Part shown: in pieces, positions 47,589-60,168 of the stretch | How the letters are laid out: every line of letters starts with the position of its first letter | Numbering within the stretch: the stretch's first letter is position 1 | From: Dryas octopetala | Taxonomy: Eukaryota; Streptophyta; Magnoliopsida; Rosales; Rosaceae | Reading direction: 5' to 3' | Length of the DNA stretch: 64,000 nt | Assembly (NCBI GenBank): GCA_963921425.1 | Contig: OY992835.1 | Coordinates: 20,832,001-20,896,000, forward strand | Made by a program: the position numbers and the translations under genes | Notes under the pieces: model-generated | The model's input: the letters and a program-made list of their open reading frames with translations, nothing else | Told to the model about the DNA's origin: nothing | The model's database searches: none

Positions 47589-50052
47589 TTAGGTTTGGAC
47601 AGGTTCTGCTTTTGGCTTTGGCTTTTCTTGCTCTGGTGGATTACTTTCTGGACATAGATTGTCATGAACAACCATATCAGGGCAAGCGTTATTGCCTTCT
47701 GCTTTGTTTCCTGTCTCACCATTTTGCAGTTCATTTGCTCTACAAACAATCATATCAGGGGGATCACTTTCTTCTTTGGTACATGCTTTGCCTCTTTCAG
47801 AACCCATATCAGAATCAACAACCATATCAGAGCCAGCAACATCACTTACTCCTGATTTAGTTCTTGACTCACCATTAAGTTGCTTGTTTGGTTTATCTTC
47901 GTGTTCTGGGCTAGTATATACTACAATATCACGGCAGACAGCATTCCCTTCTGATTTAGTGCCAGACTTGCCATTATGAGCTGTCGGAAACACGTTCAAT
48001 GCTGCTGCATTATGGGTGACAGTCCTTGTGGGGGGCATATCGTGATCATGTTGCCCCTCATATGTGGCTATCACCACTTTTGAATCATGAGACGCCCTCT
48101 CTACATGTTTCTTAACAGGGCATCCAGTATTTGAGCATCTATAGTAACTCCTACATAATGCAAGTGCAGATGCAGAGCAGAGTCAGAAAAAACCTTTAAA
48201 GCACAAAATTATACCAAAGATATTAATTAGAAAACTTCAAATGATAAGCAGATTCCATTCACATCCTTCTCTGAAATACACACCAAAGAAGACCAAAGTC
48301 CCAAACTAAATACAACCAAAGCTTACAGATGCATGGTGAATCAATCACACAGTTGCCCCATTGTGTAAGAAGTAATAGTATCTCATTCTTCTGATTTATC
48401 ATCAAAGCAAGATACAAGACTCAAAAAGTAGGTGCAAGTTAAATGAAGGAAAAGAATGACTTAGTGATATATGCTTTTACTACATAGAAAATGGTTCCAT
48501 GGAAGCTCAAAAAGACTCAGACAATAGTTTTCAAAGAAATTGTCTACGGAAGGCACTATGAGACACATTTGGCTTGCAACACCAGACCCTAACCTCAATT
48601 AAGATCCTTAAGTCCAGCTCATGGGTGACATAAAGCATGTAAATTACTCCACAGGAGATTACTGCAGTTGCAGTTTGATGATACAAAGCAGTTGCAATGA
48701 TCCCTGTGAGTAAAATTTTCTTCTTTCCCCTTCCTTGGAAACATCAAACAGAAAGATTACAGGTTAAAATTCATAAACAGCTGATACAATCAGCTCGCAC
48801 GGAGAAGCTCTTAATGTAAATTTAGTTTGAATCAGCAGTGAAACTATCAGACATGATTGATGCATTTTTATAATTCCAAACCAATGAGAAGAGTGGCAAT
48901 TCAAGTACACACCTATATAAAGAGTCTTATAAATGTTCTCATAAAAAATAAAGAGTCTATAAATGTGAGCATTAAATTGATATATACCTTGGATTTGGAT
49001 TGCCTTTTACTAACTTCTGCCCATATTTGCGCCATCTGTACCCATCATTCACGATATCAACCTCACTCGGAGTCTGAACAACAAGACGTGATTCACCAGC
49101 TGGCTTATCCACCAGAATGGAGTTTCCATTATGTTTTTCCTTCTTCCTGGTTTTTTTAATGGCAGTTAGACAAAGGTGAGGTGACTATATACCAGTGCAC
49201 AAGAAAATTCAAAATAGCTAAACGCATTAACATACTGTCTTTTCGAGTCTGGATCGCCATCTCTTGTTCTATTCAATTGTGCAAGCACACCTTCATTATC
49301 TGCAACATTTGAAAGCCGAGGGGGGTCTACTGGCTCAATCCGGTTAGGTGTCTGGTCATACACATCTGACGATTTGTCTTAAAAAACAAGGTCATCAAAT
49401 AAATCAAGCAAAATTTGTCACTGTAAGAACCAGAACTAGATAATAACTAAGTTACATTCTCACCTTGAGCACCCGTTAAAACAGGCTCTTCTGGTCTTTC
49501 TTCAACAATGGACACAACAAAACCAACAGCTACTGGGACGCTAACTTGAGCTTTAGGATGTTCATGCAGACCAAAGTAAACAGTATCTGTTATCTGCCCA
49601 TTATGTGAGCGTTCCACTTGCTTCTTCACTGGACAGTTTGGATGCGTACATCTGTAGTAACTCCGTACATAAGCATTTCCCTTAACAAGTTTCTGGCCAT
49701 ATTTTCTCCAGTTATAACCATCCTCTAGCACTTTCTCACGTACTGTAGATGGGGTGCTTCCTTCTTGACCAGATTGCAAGGCAAGGGAACCGGTTTCAGG
49801 GGTTTGTGGTGCTTTCTCGGATGCTAATGAGGTCATACTTCCCACTTGATTTGATTGCAATGCAGGAACAGTGCCATCAGGCACCTGCAATGCTTTCATA
49901 GATTGAGCACTTCCTTTATGATCTGATTGCAATGGATGGATCCCATTATTAGGAGTTTGATGTGGCACATGAATTTCACTATCAGAACTCTCCTTCTTTG
50001 GTAATATATCAGAAGCAACTTTATCTGTCACATCTTTCCCTAAAGAAATCAT
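47589..50052 (-). CDS. WRKY1: Group I WRKY transcription factor, WRKY1 type
   Basis: DNA-binding regulator recognising W-box (TTGAC) elements. Four coding exons on the minus strand: 50052-49464, 49377-49236, 49146-48988 and 48150-47589; 483 residues. Two WRKY domains are complete: WRKYGQK at 115-121 with C-X4-C and HEH, and WRKYGQK at 282-288 with CSNTGC and HDH. The second is split by an intron inside the conserved Arg (NPNPR-SYYR), the standard position for group I. The start [15 protein letters not shown] is chosen because the exon begins at 50099 without an earlier ATG, so a non-coding exon lies upstream (perhaps near 50870-51070). Before the first domain are three LQS(D/N/G)-x-x-GS repeats; after the second are four copies of a roughly 19-residue repeat. 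The gene converges on PAT1, 842 bases apart. Confidence 0.92.
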
Positions 50053-52892
50053 GTGAACTTGATTCCTGAGATTGATTCTTGTATCCAACACAGAAGAGCC
50101 TGCAATTCAATTCACGGTGCCATCATCACAATTGACCTCGGTATCAAAAGAATACATATACCGCAGGTTTTTTGACTCTGATCATGTAAAATAAGTGCAA
50201 GAATGGCATGTTAAGAGCTTGATAGCACTAGAATATATCAGAGCATTCAGAAAATAACGGTCCAAGTTTCGTTCAACGAGGATCATGAATGGATGTGCAT
50301 GTATACACATAACTGTGAGTGTGTCTGCATGAATATATATTGATTCAATTTGATGCATGTTACATAAAAAGTAGTAGTAGACGCAGCTCTAGTTCTAATA
50401 CTTCAAAATTTGCTACTTTTCAAAAAGAGAAAAAATCAAAACTTGCAATAAAGGGAAAGACATGAGACACCATAAACAAAATTCCAAATTTTCTCCCTAT
50501 TTTCAAGTAGAAAAGAAATTACCACCCAATAATTACCCAAAAATTTTGAATATAACCTTCACCAGAATCAAGGAAAAAAGTGACAATTTTCAACGAATTT
50601 AACTATTAAGTCAAACAATCCGACTAGTACTAGCTCAGTTCAGTAGAGTTTTTAGATAACGGAAACTAAAAAATGGGAAATCAAGGGCTCAATTACACTA
50701 TTTTCACATTTTCTCAGCTGCCAAACAGAGCATATGCTAATTACGAGCTACAACTACAACAAATTATTTAAAAAAAAATACAAACAAAAAAGAATACATG
50801 AACCAAAGCACATCAGTTTATATCAATGATATAATAAATTAGAAAATAATTAGAATTTTAATCTGCAAACCATCAGTTTTGGGTTTAGGAGCTGAAAGCA
50901 CAAACCCTATAATTTCGCGATCAGGTGCTCCAATTCCACGTGAGCCCGCCGGCTTAGGATTTAATCAGAGCCGTAGATCACGCCGGTGCTGGGGATTTGA
51001 GCTGGAGGTAGGAGTTGGGTCCAGTGAGAGATGAGTCGAAGAAGCTCTGAGGTTCCCAAGTCTAATCCATAATACAGTTAATACTACAATGGGGGGAGAA
51101 AGAGGGGGAGGTGAGATTTATTGCCTGTGGTGAGCTGCACGGGGGAATATTTGTTCCTTAGCTGTCTAAGGCTGTGATTGGCTTTCAGCCGTAGGAATAT
51201 TTAAGGACAGAGAGCATGTGGGCCATTTCCTGTTTCTCTTTGGAGTTTAGACCCTGATAACGCCATTCGACATGAAATTGTGGCGTGGGTCGGACCAAGA
51301 GTATTTGGAAACCATTTTATTGTGAATTTTTTACTCAGAATTTTGGAAGAAAACTTAATGGGACGGTTGTATATGTTTACGTTTTTTTTTTTTTTCATCC
51401 CGACGTGATGGCTGATGTAGGGATGACAACGGGGTGAGTTTGCATCAGGTTTGCTAATATCATATTTGTCCCGTCGGATAAACGAGGCTTTCATCGGGAA
51501 TATGAGTCCTTGGTATTGTCTTTTAATTTTTTTAATTTTTATTAAAATGATGTTAACTCAACATAAATACATAATATAACACAGATAAAATATACTAATA
51601 CTCACCATATTACATTTATTAACATTCAATTATAAAATAAAACTATTAAATTTTAAAAATATAACAAAAATAAGAATATAAAATTCAAATATAATCATAA
51701 AATTATATTATATAATATATTTATTAAATTAAATGAGTATACGAGGTGGGGCAGGAAGTGGTATTACCATACCTGCATAATCGAAGCAGGTCTCCACGGG
51801 AATTAGTAGGGTTGGAAAATTTTGTTTTCCCTAATGATAAGAGCTAGACACATTCAATATATTGAATCAGTTTTTCTCAAAAATTGGTGTGCACTATAAC
51901 CATTTTTTTTTTTTTTCATGCATCTTTGGATTTAATGTTTAATCTCACACTCGATGTAGGACCTAGAGCTTTATCTTCACACGTTAAATATTAGATCCAA
52001 ACCTTGAGGCATGTACGACAAATAGACCATGAACCTTATGCGTTGAACTAAACCATAATCTCAAGTATAACCATGCACTAGAGATGCATACGCTCAACTC
52101 GAAACCTAAGACCATACGTTGAAGGGCATACTTGCACTTTGAATCTAAACTTTGAACTCAAACAGTAAAACCTCATATCTTAGGCCTTGGATTATAGACA
52201 TGAACCCCAAACTTAGGATCCAAACTTTGAGCCACAAACCAATGGTATGAGCATCGTACACTAATCCCTAAGCACCATATTCTTGTCCTCAAGCCCAAAT
52301 TTGATTTCCAATTTGCAACCACATAATAGAATTGAATTCACTTCCATTCATGTGACCTAACCATTCAATATGTGCAATTTTTTTGTTCTTGCAAGTCCGG
52401 TTGGAAATCATGTAAAAAATTGTGCAAAATATTTGAAGGAAAACAATGTTTGGCTCATTATTTGTTATAATTTGATATGTATTGACTTATAAAGAAATTA
52501 ATTATTAAAGTAAAAAAGACAAAAGGTAAATACATGTCAAGGTAGGATTGCCTGATTGGTTTGCAAGGAGCCAAGCATTTTTTATTTTTAAAGTTCTACT
52601 CATTGGGGCAACAGTTGCAAAAACGGCTTTATTATAGGGACATACTTGCAGTCCTAAATATCTTATTAGACATTACGCGCTTACATACACCGCCACACAT
52701 CGCACGCGTTTTCTTTCTTTCTTCCGTCAAAATCAGTCCAATTCCAATTGGGAATTTCCACACACAGCGAGCAAAGCTCAAACCCTAGCCCTAAATTTCG
52801 TCCTTACTTGTCACCAAAATCCTCAAATTCACGCTCCTCTTCAATCTCACCCTCTCATAGATCAGAAACCCTAAACCTAATTCAGAAGAAGA
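50053..52892. other. Divergent intergenic region between WRKY1 and ESS2
   Basis: The WRKY leader exon(s) and promoter lie at about 50100-51100 on the minus strand. Next is an AT-rich block (51520-51730) flanked by GC-rich words (ATGACAACGGGG at 51424; CACGGGAATTAGTAGGG at 51796) that may be a decayed transposon. At 51950-52330 there are loosely repeated words such as CTTGAGGC and AAACTTTGAGCC. The ESS2 leader occupies the last 150 bases or so. Confidence 0.4.
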
Positions 52893-54404
52893 ATGCTTCT
52901 CACTCCAGGTCACTCTCCTCGCCACCTCTCATCCCCTTCACCGTCTGCAATTTCTGATAATACCCTCCAAACCCCTAAAAATTCCACCCAAATCACTCCT
53001 AGAAACCCTAGAGGGCAGCCCACGGTCCTCGACGAAGACAGCTATGTAGCCGCAATCGAGAAGATCATCGAAAGGGACTTCTTTCCCGACATCTCGAAGC
53101 TCCGGGACCGCCTCGACTGGCTCGAAGCGATCAAGACCCGCGACCCGATTCAAATCCGCGATGCCCAATTGAAGATAATGGAGCGCCGTGGCAAGAGGGT
53201 AAATTCTCATCCCACCCCTGATGGCAAAACGCCCGGTTCGACTTTTATGCGTAATTTCACCCCTGTTGATGAATTAGATGGTAAAACCCCGATAACCCCG
53301 GGTGTTTCGAACCGGGGATTGTTCGGCGATGTAGAATCTAGCGACGGTGATGGTGGGGTCGAGGCCTTGTTGTCGCTCGACCAGTTTTTTAGGCGGTATA
53401 CGAGCGAGGACAATGATAGTTTTTCAAAGATTTTGGAGAAGGTGAATAGGAAGAGGAAAGAGAGGTACGAGTATTTGACAGAAGGCGAAAAGGAGGATGT
53501 TAAGGCGATTGAGGATGTGAAGAGGGAGAGGATTACAGATGGGTACGGGACGTCTGATCAGCCGCCGAGTACATTGGAAGGATGGAAGTATACTGCAAAG
53601 AATTTGCTTATGTATCATCCTTCTGATCGGGGTGAGGCCCCGTTGACAGAGGAGGAACGGACGGTTAGGATGAAGAGTTTGGAGAAGGAGATTAATCGCA
53701 CGAATACACGGTTTCATGGCAAAATGATGGATACGAGGCCAAAAGAGGATGGCACATTTGAGGTGCTTTATCCCACAGTTGCAGGTGGAACCCCGGTTCC
53801 TATGGATAGAGATGGAGATAAGTTGAAGAAGTATGATTTGGATGATTTGAGGAAGACTCCGAATCCGTTTTATGTGGAATCAGGGAAGAAAGCGGATAAT
53901 GGGTATAGTTTTGTGAGGACACCCTCGCCTGCACCCGGTGTTGATGAATCACCGTTTATTACATGGGGTGAAATTGAAGGGACACCTCTGAGATTGGAGC
54001 CGGAGGACACTCCATTTGATATTGGGGGTGCTGAAGGGCCTCATTATAGGATCCCATGCCCGCCTGTAAGAGACGAAAAGGCTCACTCACTGTCAAGAGA
54101 AGCCGCACGAAAATGTAGGGAAAGGTCAAAAATGTTTCAGAAGCCACCATTGCCATCGCCTGTTAGAGGTGGCAGTGCCAGTCCAAGTGTGCGGACACTC
54201 TCCCCTGCTGCCCAGAAATTTGTAAGGAATGCAATTGCCAAGTCCTCATCTACCGTTGATGAAACTCTTCGTGCCAGTTACCGAGGTGCGAGTCCTGGGT
54301 TGGCTACTCCTAAAGGCGGAAGGAGTGTGTCAAGGCTTGGAAGAGATGTTAGTATGAGTTCAAGGTCACCTTCTGTAAAGGAGGGTTCTAATCCTCCTTG
54401 GTAA
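52893..54404 (+). CDS. ESS2: ESS2/DGCR14-like nuclear splicing-associated protein
   Basis: Member of the Es2 (DGCR14) family, nuclear proteins found with the spliceosomal C complex in animals and linked to 5' splice-site accuracy in nematodes. One exon, 503 residues, a usual length for plant members. The N-terminus is Ser/Thr-Pro rich, followed by the family core VLDEDSYVAAIEKIIERDFFPDI and LRDRLDWLEAI. Then come SLDQFFRRYTSEDNDSF, the acidic/basic KRKERYEYL stretch, NLLMYHPSD, and the conserved ITWGEIEGTPLRLE and FRIPCPP-like (YRIPCPPVRDEKAHSLS) blocks. The C-terminal tail is Ser/Arg/Pro-rich and probably phosphorylated. The ATG at 52893 is the start used by the family, since it directly precedes MLLTPGHSPRHLSSP. 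Confidence 0.93.
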   Translation: MLLTPGHSPRHLSSPSPSAISDNTLQTPKNSTQITPRNPRGQPTVLDEDSYVAAIEKIIERDFFPDISKLRDRLDWLEAIKTRDPIQIRDAQLKIMERRGKRVNSHPTPDGKTPGSTFMRNFTPVDELDGKTPITPGVSNRGLFGDVESSDGDGGVEALLSLDQFFRRYTSEDNDSFSKILEKVNRKRKERYEYLTEGEKEDVKAIEDVKRERITDGYGTSDQPPSTLEGWKYTAKNLLMYHPSDRGEAPLTEEERTVRMKSLEKEINRTNTRFHGKMMDTRPKEDGTFEVLYPTVAGGTPVPMDRDGDKLKKYDLDDLRKTPNPFYVESGKKADNGYSFVRTPSPAPGVDESPFITWGEIEGTPLRLEPEDTPFDIGGAEGPHYRIPCPPVRDEKAHSLSREAARKCRERSKMFQKPPLPSPVRGGSASPSVRTLSPAAQKFVRNAIAKSSSTVDETLRASYRGASPGLATPKGGRSVSRLGRDVSMSSRSPSVKEGSNPPW

Positions 54405-55752
54405 TTTGCAGTTTACTTTCTTTTGGTGTTTCATTATGGTAATCAATGCTTCATTTGGCACTGGATCCTATCAGTATGAAGTTTAGAATTAGAATTTGGT
54501 ATGCCTTTAGGGGCTGTTGCTATTTTGGGATTACTTTGTCAATAAAATCAACCTGCAAATATTGGCTTGCCTAACTACCTCAACCTCTTGAACTTCTATG
54601 AACCGGTCATTATAATTTAGATCATTTACTTGCATGAACTGGCAATTGAATTTTGCATCTGTGATCCGTGTCTCTGAGTCTTTAAAGGTCAGTCCTCCAT
54701 TCTCACTTGTTAACTCATGGGTTGCATTTAAGGTCAACTACCTGGAAAGACTCTGGTGTAATTTTTTTTTGGCGCATGAAGCATTTTCTGGTGTATAGTC
54801 ACCATGTTTTACCACCTACATCCCGGAAAACCCATCTGCCTTCAGAAAGATCTAGGCAAATTCATGTGCTTCACAAGGTCGTGTTTCAATTAAGGCAAAA
54901 AAAAAAAAGTTTCAGAAAGTCCGATTTAGTTTTGGAAAGCTTCGATTGTGGCACGGACACTACGTGAACTTCTGGTGTAAGGAGGCTCATTTAATATGGT
55001 CACCACTCACTTGTTCTAAAACAATCTTGAACCCTCCGCTCCAATTTGATGCTTTGATACTTTCACAAGCTTCACATGCCAAGTGATGCCAATTATATGT
55101 TTCCAGCTAAAAAGATTTTGTTTGTGGGACCTATTGAATTATTTGTTGAATTTTCTCAAATGAAAAAGAAACTATTCGCAACAAAATAAGAACTTTCAGA
55201 TGAAAATTAAAAAGAAAATGGTGTCAATTTACTCTTGTTTCATAGGACAAGGACTATGGCCACTGAAAAACATACGATCACTTCTCCTAATTTAAGAGAC
55301 AATAAGGAAATTTTTTTAAATTGGCCAATTTTTGGTTTCGTGAAAGACTTTCTCCCTTTTAATTATCAAATAATACTGAAACTCTAATCGAAAAACTCTT
55401 CTCCCTCGTCTAGTGTTTAAATCTTGTCGAGTCTTTGTTCAAGGGGGACTCAAACTTTACTCAAGGATTTAATAAGTTTCTAAAACTCCAAAAATAATAT
55501 TAAATTCTTTACATGATACAAATTTTCCGAAAGAATAAAAACTAAAAGATAGACACACTGACACAGTGCCTCACGTCACGTTTGCTAAATAGGGAGGGAA
55601 GAATTAGAAGTCTAAAACGGCATGAAGTGGTCATGAACAGCTTGTTCTCCATAAGAAGAGCTGAAGAAAGTGGTCTCTGCACTCGTCATTTGACTCATTT
55701 CATCCACTTAACGGCGTCGTTTCTAGAGACTGATCCCTGTCTTCCCGGTGCC

Positions 55753-55760
55753 TATAAATA
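55753..55760 (+). promoter_or_regulatory. TATA box of the WNK gene
   Basis: TATAAATA in a GC-rich setting, about 30-35 bases before a likely transcription start near 55785-55795. Confidence 0.6.
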
Positions 55761-55795
55761 GCGCCGTCCCTTTAACACCATTATTATTCTCTCTT

Positions 55796-55797
<2 letters not shown>

Positions 55798-55851
<54 letters not shown>
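55798..55851 (+). repeat. (CT)27 microsatellite in the WNK leader
   Basis: A pure CT run of about 54 bases starting 38 bases after the TATA box, so it should be transcribed in the 5' leader. On the other strand it is (GA)n, the binding sequence of plant BBR/BPC GAGA factors. Confidence 0.8.
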
Positions 55852-55853
<2 letters not shown>

Positions 55854-56502
55854 CTTCGCGCTAAACAAGAATCTCAAGGTACTTTCTCTCATTCATCTTT
55901 TGCTCTGGTTTTCCTTCATTCATTGATCAATTTTCTATCTGATTCTCAAAAACTGTGTATTTTGTTATATAAGCCTCAGAAACTCGTTTGTTTACTTAAT
56001 GCTTAATTTTTTAGTAATCACTCTTTATTCCTTTTGTATTCTGTTTTCTTGTTCTATATTTTGCTTGAATGTGTTTCTTTGTGTTCTAGTAGTCTATGTC
56101 TTTCGGTTTCTGCATGTATAATTGTAATTTGTACATGAATGAGATTGAAAATTACGCAATTGAAGCCGTAGTTCTGTAATTAAATTGATCAAGAGTCAGT
56201 TGTTCTTGACAATTTTTCAAATTATTCCTCCTCTTTTAGTTAATTATCAGATTGTGTGTTGATGATTTTGCTGTATCATAGCATAATTGTGTGTATCTGT
56301 GTAGGGAGCAAAAGAGAAATTCATTTTTCAGTGTCATGGCTGAAACTGAAAGTTGTATTCGTATTCGAGAAATTTTCTTTATTTTTTCAAATTTTTTTAC
56401 TGATTTTTTGGCAAAATTAGAGTTAATTATTTGAAGTCCCTTGTGGCCACAGCTATTTCTAGCTTTAACTGGATTTGTACCTCATCAGATTGGTCTTTGA
56501 AG

Positions 56503-58048
56503 ATGCCGGTGGAGAATCCAAATACATCTGATCGAGAACCGTTTGTGGAGGTTGACCCAACTGGACGTTTTGGACGGTATGATGATCTCCTTGGTCATGG
56601 TGCTGTGAAGAAGGTTTATAGGGCTTTTGATCAGGAGGAAGGTAATGAGGTGGCATGGAACCAGGTCCGGTTGAGGAATTACAGTGATGATCCAACGCTC
56701 CTGCATCGACTTTACTCAGAGGTTAAGCTATATAGAACATTGAAGAACAAGTATATCATTGTTTGTTACAGTGTTTGGAAGGATGAGGAGCGTAACATTC
56801 TGAATTTTATTACCGAGGTATGCAATTCTGGAAATCTGAGGGAATACAGGAAGAAGCATCGCAAAGTGTCTATCAAAGCGTTGAAGAAGTGGGCAAAACA
56901 GATACTTGAGGGATTGGAGTACCTCCACATGCATGAGCCATGCATCATTCACAGAGATCTCAATTGCAGCAACATCTTTATCAATGGGAATACTGGCCAG
57001 GTAATCATAGTTCATCAGTTGTATTCTGTGAACTTGTTTCTCCTGATTTTGTGACCTTAGATTGGGTCAACCATAGTCCCATCTCTTTTTCGTCAATACA
57101 AATTTCATAATCTATTTGGACTAATGAAATTTCTTTTCTATTCCCATACTAGAATTGAATTTTTTTAGCAGTAGAGGGCAATTTCTTTTAATGGTCACAT
57201 GATCCTAATCTATGATAGTGTTTGAATCGTTTGGTTTTCGCATAACTTGATGATCACAAGGTGATAACTTAGATGTGGCTTCCAGGGTTATTATTTAGGC
57301 CTATTTTCTGCAAATGGTAAATGAATTTGGGTAGCCTATGCCACTAAATGAAGTAGGATTTCTTTATGTTTTTAGTGAGCAGACTTGTCCATCCTGTTCT
57401 TGGAATGCTACAATTCTATGTATCTACATTCTGCACTGCATCACCATAGTCCATAGTAATTTGGGTCTTCATGTCAATTACAACATCTAGATTAGTCTTA
57501 TATGTTTTGATTCAAAAGTTGAATATCTAATGAAAACAACAAAATTCAGAATCTAGGAATACAAATCCTAAGTCATGTATAGCCTTTTCTCATGAACCCT
57601 CCATAAGTTTATGGCCTTGAACCATTCTGATTTTCGTTTATAGGTGAAACTTGGTGATCTGGGATTTGCAGCAATAGTGGGTAAGAGCCATATAGCACAT
57701 TCGATGATAGGGACACCTGAGTATATGGCGCCCGAGCTATACGAGGAGGACTACACAGAGATGGTAGACATATACTCCTTTGGGATGTGCTTGCTGGAGA
57801 TGGCGACAATGGAGATACCATACAGTGAATGTGACTCTGTTGCCAAGATATATAAGAAGGTCACAACAGGTGTAAAGCCTGAAGCCTTGAACAAGGTGAC
57901 CAATCCAGAGGTGAAGGATTTTATTGAGAAATCATTAGCCCAGCCGAGGGCAAGGCCTACAGCCTCTGATCTTCTCAAAGACCCTTTCTTTACTGAACTC
58001 AATGATGCAGAGCCTGGCTCATTGCTTTCGACACCAATGGTCTCTTGA
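56503..58048 (+). CDS. WNK11: WNK family serine/threonine kinase, WNK11-like
   Basis: Cytosolic with-no-lysine kinase. Two exons, 56503-57000 and 57644-58048, 300 residues, almost all kinase domain, as in the short plant WNK11. [18 protein letters not shown] opens the domain. The glycine loop is GHGAVKKVY, where Lys36 sits at the WNK-specific position, while the usual subdomain II Lys is replaced (VAWNQV). The catalytic loop is [12 protein letters not shown] (Asp152), metal binding DLG (Asp171), activation segment [13 protein letters not shown], and [18 protein letters not shown] is a WNK block. The long regulatory tail of larger WNKs is absent. The frame continues upstream to an ATG at 56431, but this lies before the probable leader acceptor at 56488, so 56503 is preferred. 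Confidence 0.92.
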
Positions 58049-60168
58049 GACCTTATTTGATGAATCTAGCTAGGAGTTGGCTCTAATTTCTGAACTACCT
58101 CAACTGCTTGTTGGGGTTTCTGTTCAAGTGTATGCCTATAGTCTATAGGTTCTCTCGTAATGTCTCTCATCTGTAATGTAGATTGAGATAATCTGTGTAT
58201 TCCCAGTAGTAGTTCTGTTTAGTTGGAATTTTACTGAAAATGAATTCTGGTACTATATTTTCATTACATTTTCAGAGGTATTCGAAAATTGAAAGGAAAA
58301 ATGCACCAACTTTGACAACTGGGGAGACAACATTGAGTGTCATTTGTGTTTTTAGGAGGATAGTGTCAATTGAACCATCAGAACTTTATTTCTCATTTAC
58401 ATGGCATATAAGTTCAGATTGCTACTACTACATCAAAAAGAAGAAATAAGAATAAGAAGAACAATAATAACAACATCATTAATTAGATTATTTCTTAAAA
58501 CCAAGTAATTTAATAAGTAGAGATCCTAGGATGCTGTCCTACTAAAAACTTCATAATTTCATGAGAGTGCTTTAGAAATAGTTGTTTCTCTCATTCTTAA
58601 AATCAGTGGGCTGCCCCACATTACTTCCCACAATATAGAATCCTCATATCACGAAAATAAAAACATATAATTTTCTCGGTTGAAAATAATTCTGCGATCC
58701 CTTGACAGATTAAAAGGAATGCATTGCTTGAGCTAGAAGCATCATAGCTGTACTTCAGTTCTTGAAAATTTTATGTCCTCCACTCCTCCCATATGCTATA
58801 TAGATATTTGTTTGGGTAACCAAATTGTATACAAGCATATATGCATAAAAGAACAAACTGATAATACATTGTAACCAAAACCACAGAAATATAGGACATA
58901 CTTCCTAATAATTTAAGAGAGAGAGTGTTAACTTTTGTTGATCTATTTCTTAACCATTTTAATTTTTGGTATTTAGTGGTTGTCTAACATATATATGCAT
59001 ACATACATTGATTTATAAAATGAAGTATAAGTTTACATGGGCATACTAAGCACAAGTCATTATTGGGATTGGGAGTTGTTGGGAAAAAGCAAGCAAAACC
59101 CCTTCATCCAAAGAACCAGAATATTGAGAAGCCGTGCCGTCTTGGGTGTTTGTTATGTTATGTTAATTCTACATCATATATAAACACAAAGCTTCACCCG
59201 CACTTCATCTTCCCCTTTACCATATTTTAATCGTTTTCTCAACTTCTAGTTTTAGTAGTTTACCTTTTCCATAATCTCATTCTTCCTTTTCTCTTTCCCA
59301 ACACATCCTTTGAAAATCTCCATAGCATCCGATCCACCTCCTCCAAGTAAACTTTTCATGGGAGGTGGCATTGCATATATCATAGCTCTGTCAAATGATC
59401 TGGTCTGCCAAAGCCCACATCAACAAGGCCCTCATTTTTTGTAGTCAACAATAGCCACCCATTAAGTAGACTTTTCAGGGTGGCATAGAGTTTAAACTCT
59501 CAAATTATAAGAAATAAAGAATAATACTACATACACTGAATCGGATTCTAAAATTTTGGATTTCAAATGATGTGACAGTGTTTTGCCTATTCTTATTTTG
59601 GTCCTGGAGTTGGGGGGTTGAATGACCAATCGGACAGTTAGGATTTTCAACCAATTGGATGGTGTACTAGTTGGGGTGGAATGCATGCATAGACACAAAA
59701 CTTGTAATGCAAGCCTATCACATGGAAAGGAGTGGAAGCTTACCATATTCTAGTGACCCAAGTTAAAATATTAATTCAACTTCTCAGTACTCGAGAACGT
59801 TTTTGAAGCCTTGAAATTTGGATATGTTGAGAGTGTTTCACTCGTGTGCATTTGACTTTGACTGGAAAATATAAGCTGCACGAATGTGTGTGAAGTGTGA
59901 ACAAAATGTCTACTAAAACCATCTCTTTTCAATCATTCTTCTTTTTCATTCCCACTGGTTTGTCAATTCTAGAAGCCTTATGCATACACTATTTGTTTCG
60001 ATTCTTGAGACAAGTTCCGAGCATTTTGTGGCAACTGGGCAGGCAAAAAAGCATTATATTATAAAGCACATGCATATCTATGCTTAGAGTAAAATCGACT
60101 CCCATTGCTTTCTCAAGTTTCACTTTCAGTAAATTTTGGCCTGAGAGAGCATTTTATGAGCTCTGCCA
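58049..60168. other. WNK 3' region and upstream region of the NPH3 gene
   Basis: Non-coding. No recognisable gene or repeat until a TATA box at 59177. If transcription starts near 59210, the NPH3 leader is almost 1 kb or contains an intron that I cannot place. Confidence 0.45.
59177..59185 (+). promoter_or_regulatory. Possible TATA box of the NPH3 gene
   Basis: TATATAAAC followed by a C-rich stretch (TTCACCCGCACTTCATC). Good match to the plant TATA consensus, but 990 bases before the ATG, so its use is uncertain. Confidence 0.4.

Larger units (their letters stand above)
54405..56502. other. ESS2 3' region, then promoter and leader of the WNK gene
   Basis: No gene within. Frames at 54531-54967 have no motif. 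From 55560 the sequence becomes promoter-like. A leader intron of the WNK gene probably begins at 55879 (AATCTCAAG then GTACTT) and ends at 56488 (CCTCATCAG) or 56452 (GGCCACAG). Confidence 0.45.

Noticed and set aside
47564..47979. Plus-strand frames across the WRKY tail
   Set aside because: They are antisense shadows of the repeat array in the last WRKY1 exon.
51417..51825. Possible decayed transposon with ATGACAACGGGG-type end
   Set aside because: The right end does not give a convincing inverted match or target duplication, so only a mention in the intergenic entry is justified.
56503..57000. WNK kinase lacking the usual subdomain II lysine, as a pseudokinase
   Set aside because: Displacement of that lysine to the glycine loop (Lys36) defines the WNK family; HRD and DLG residues are intact.
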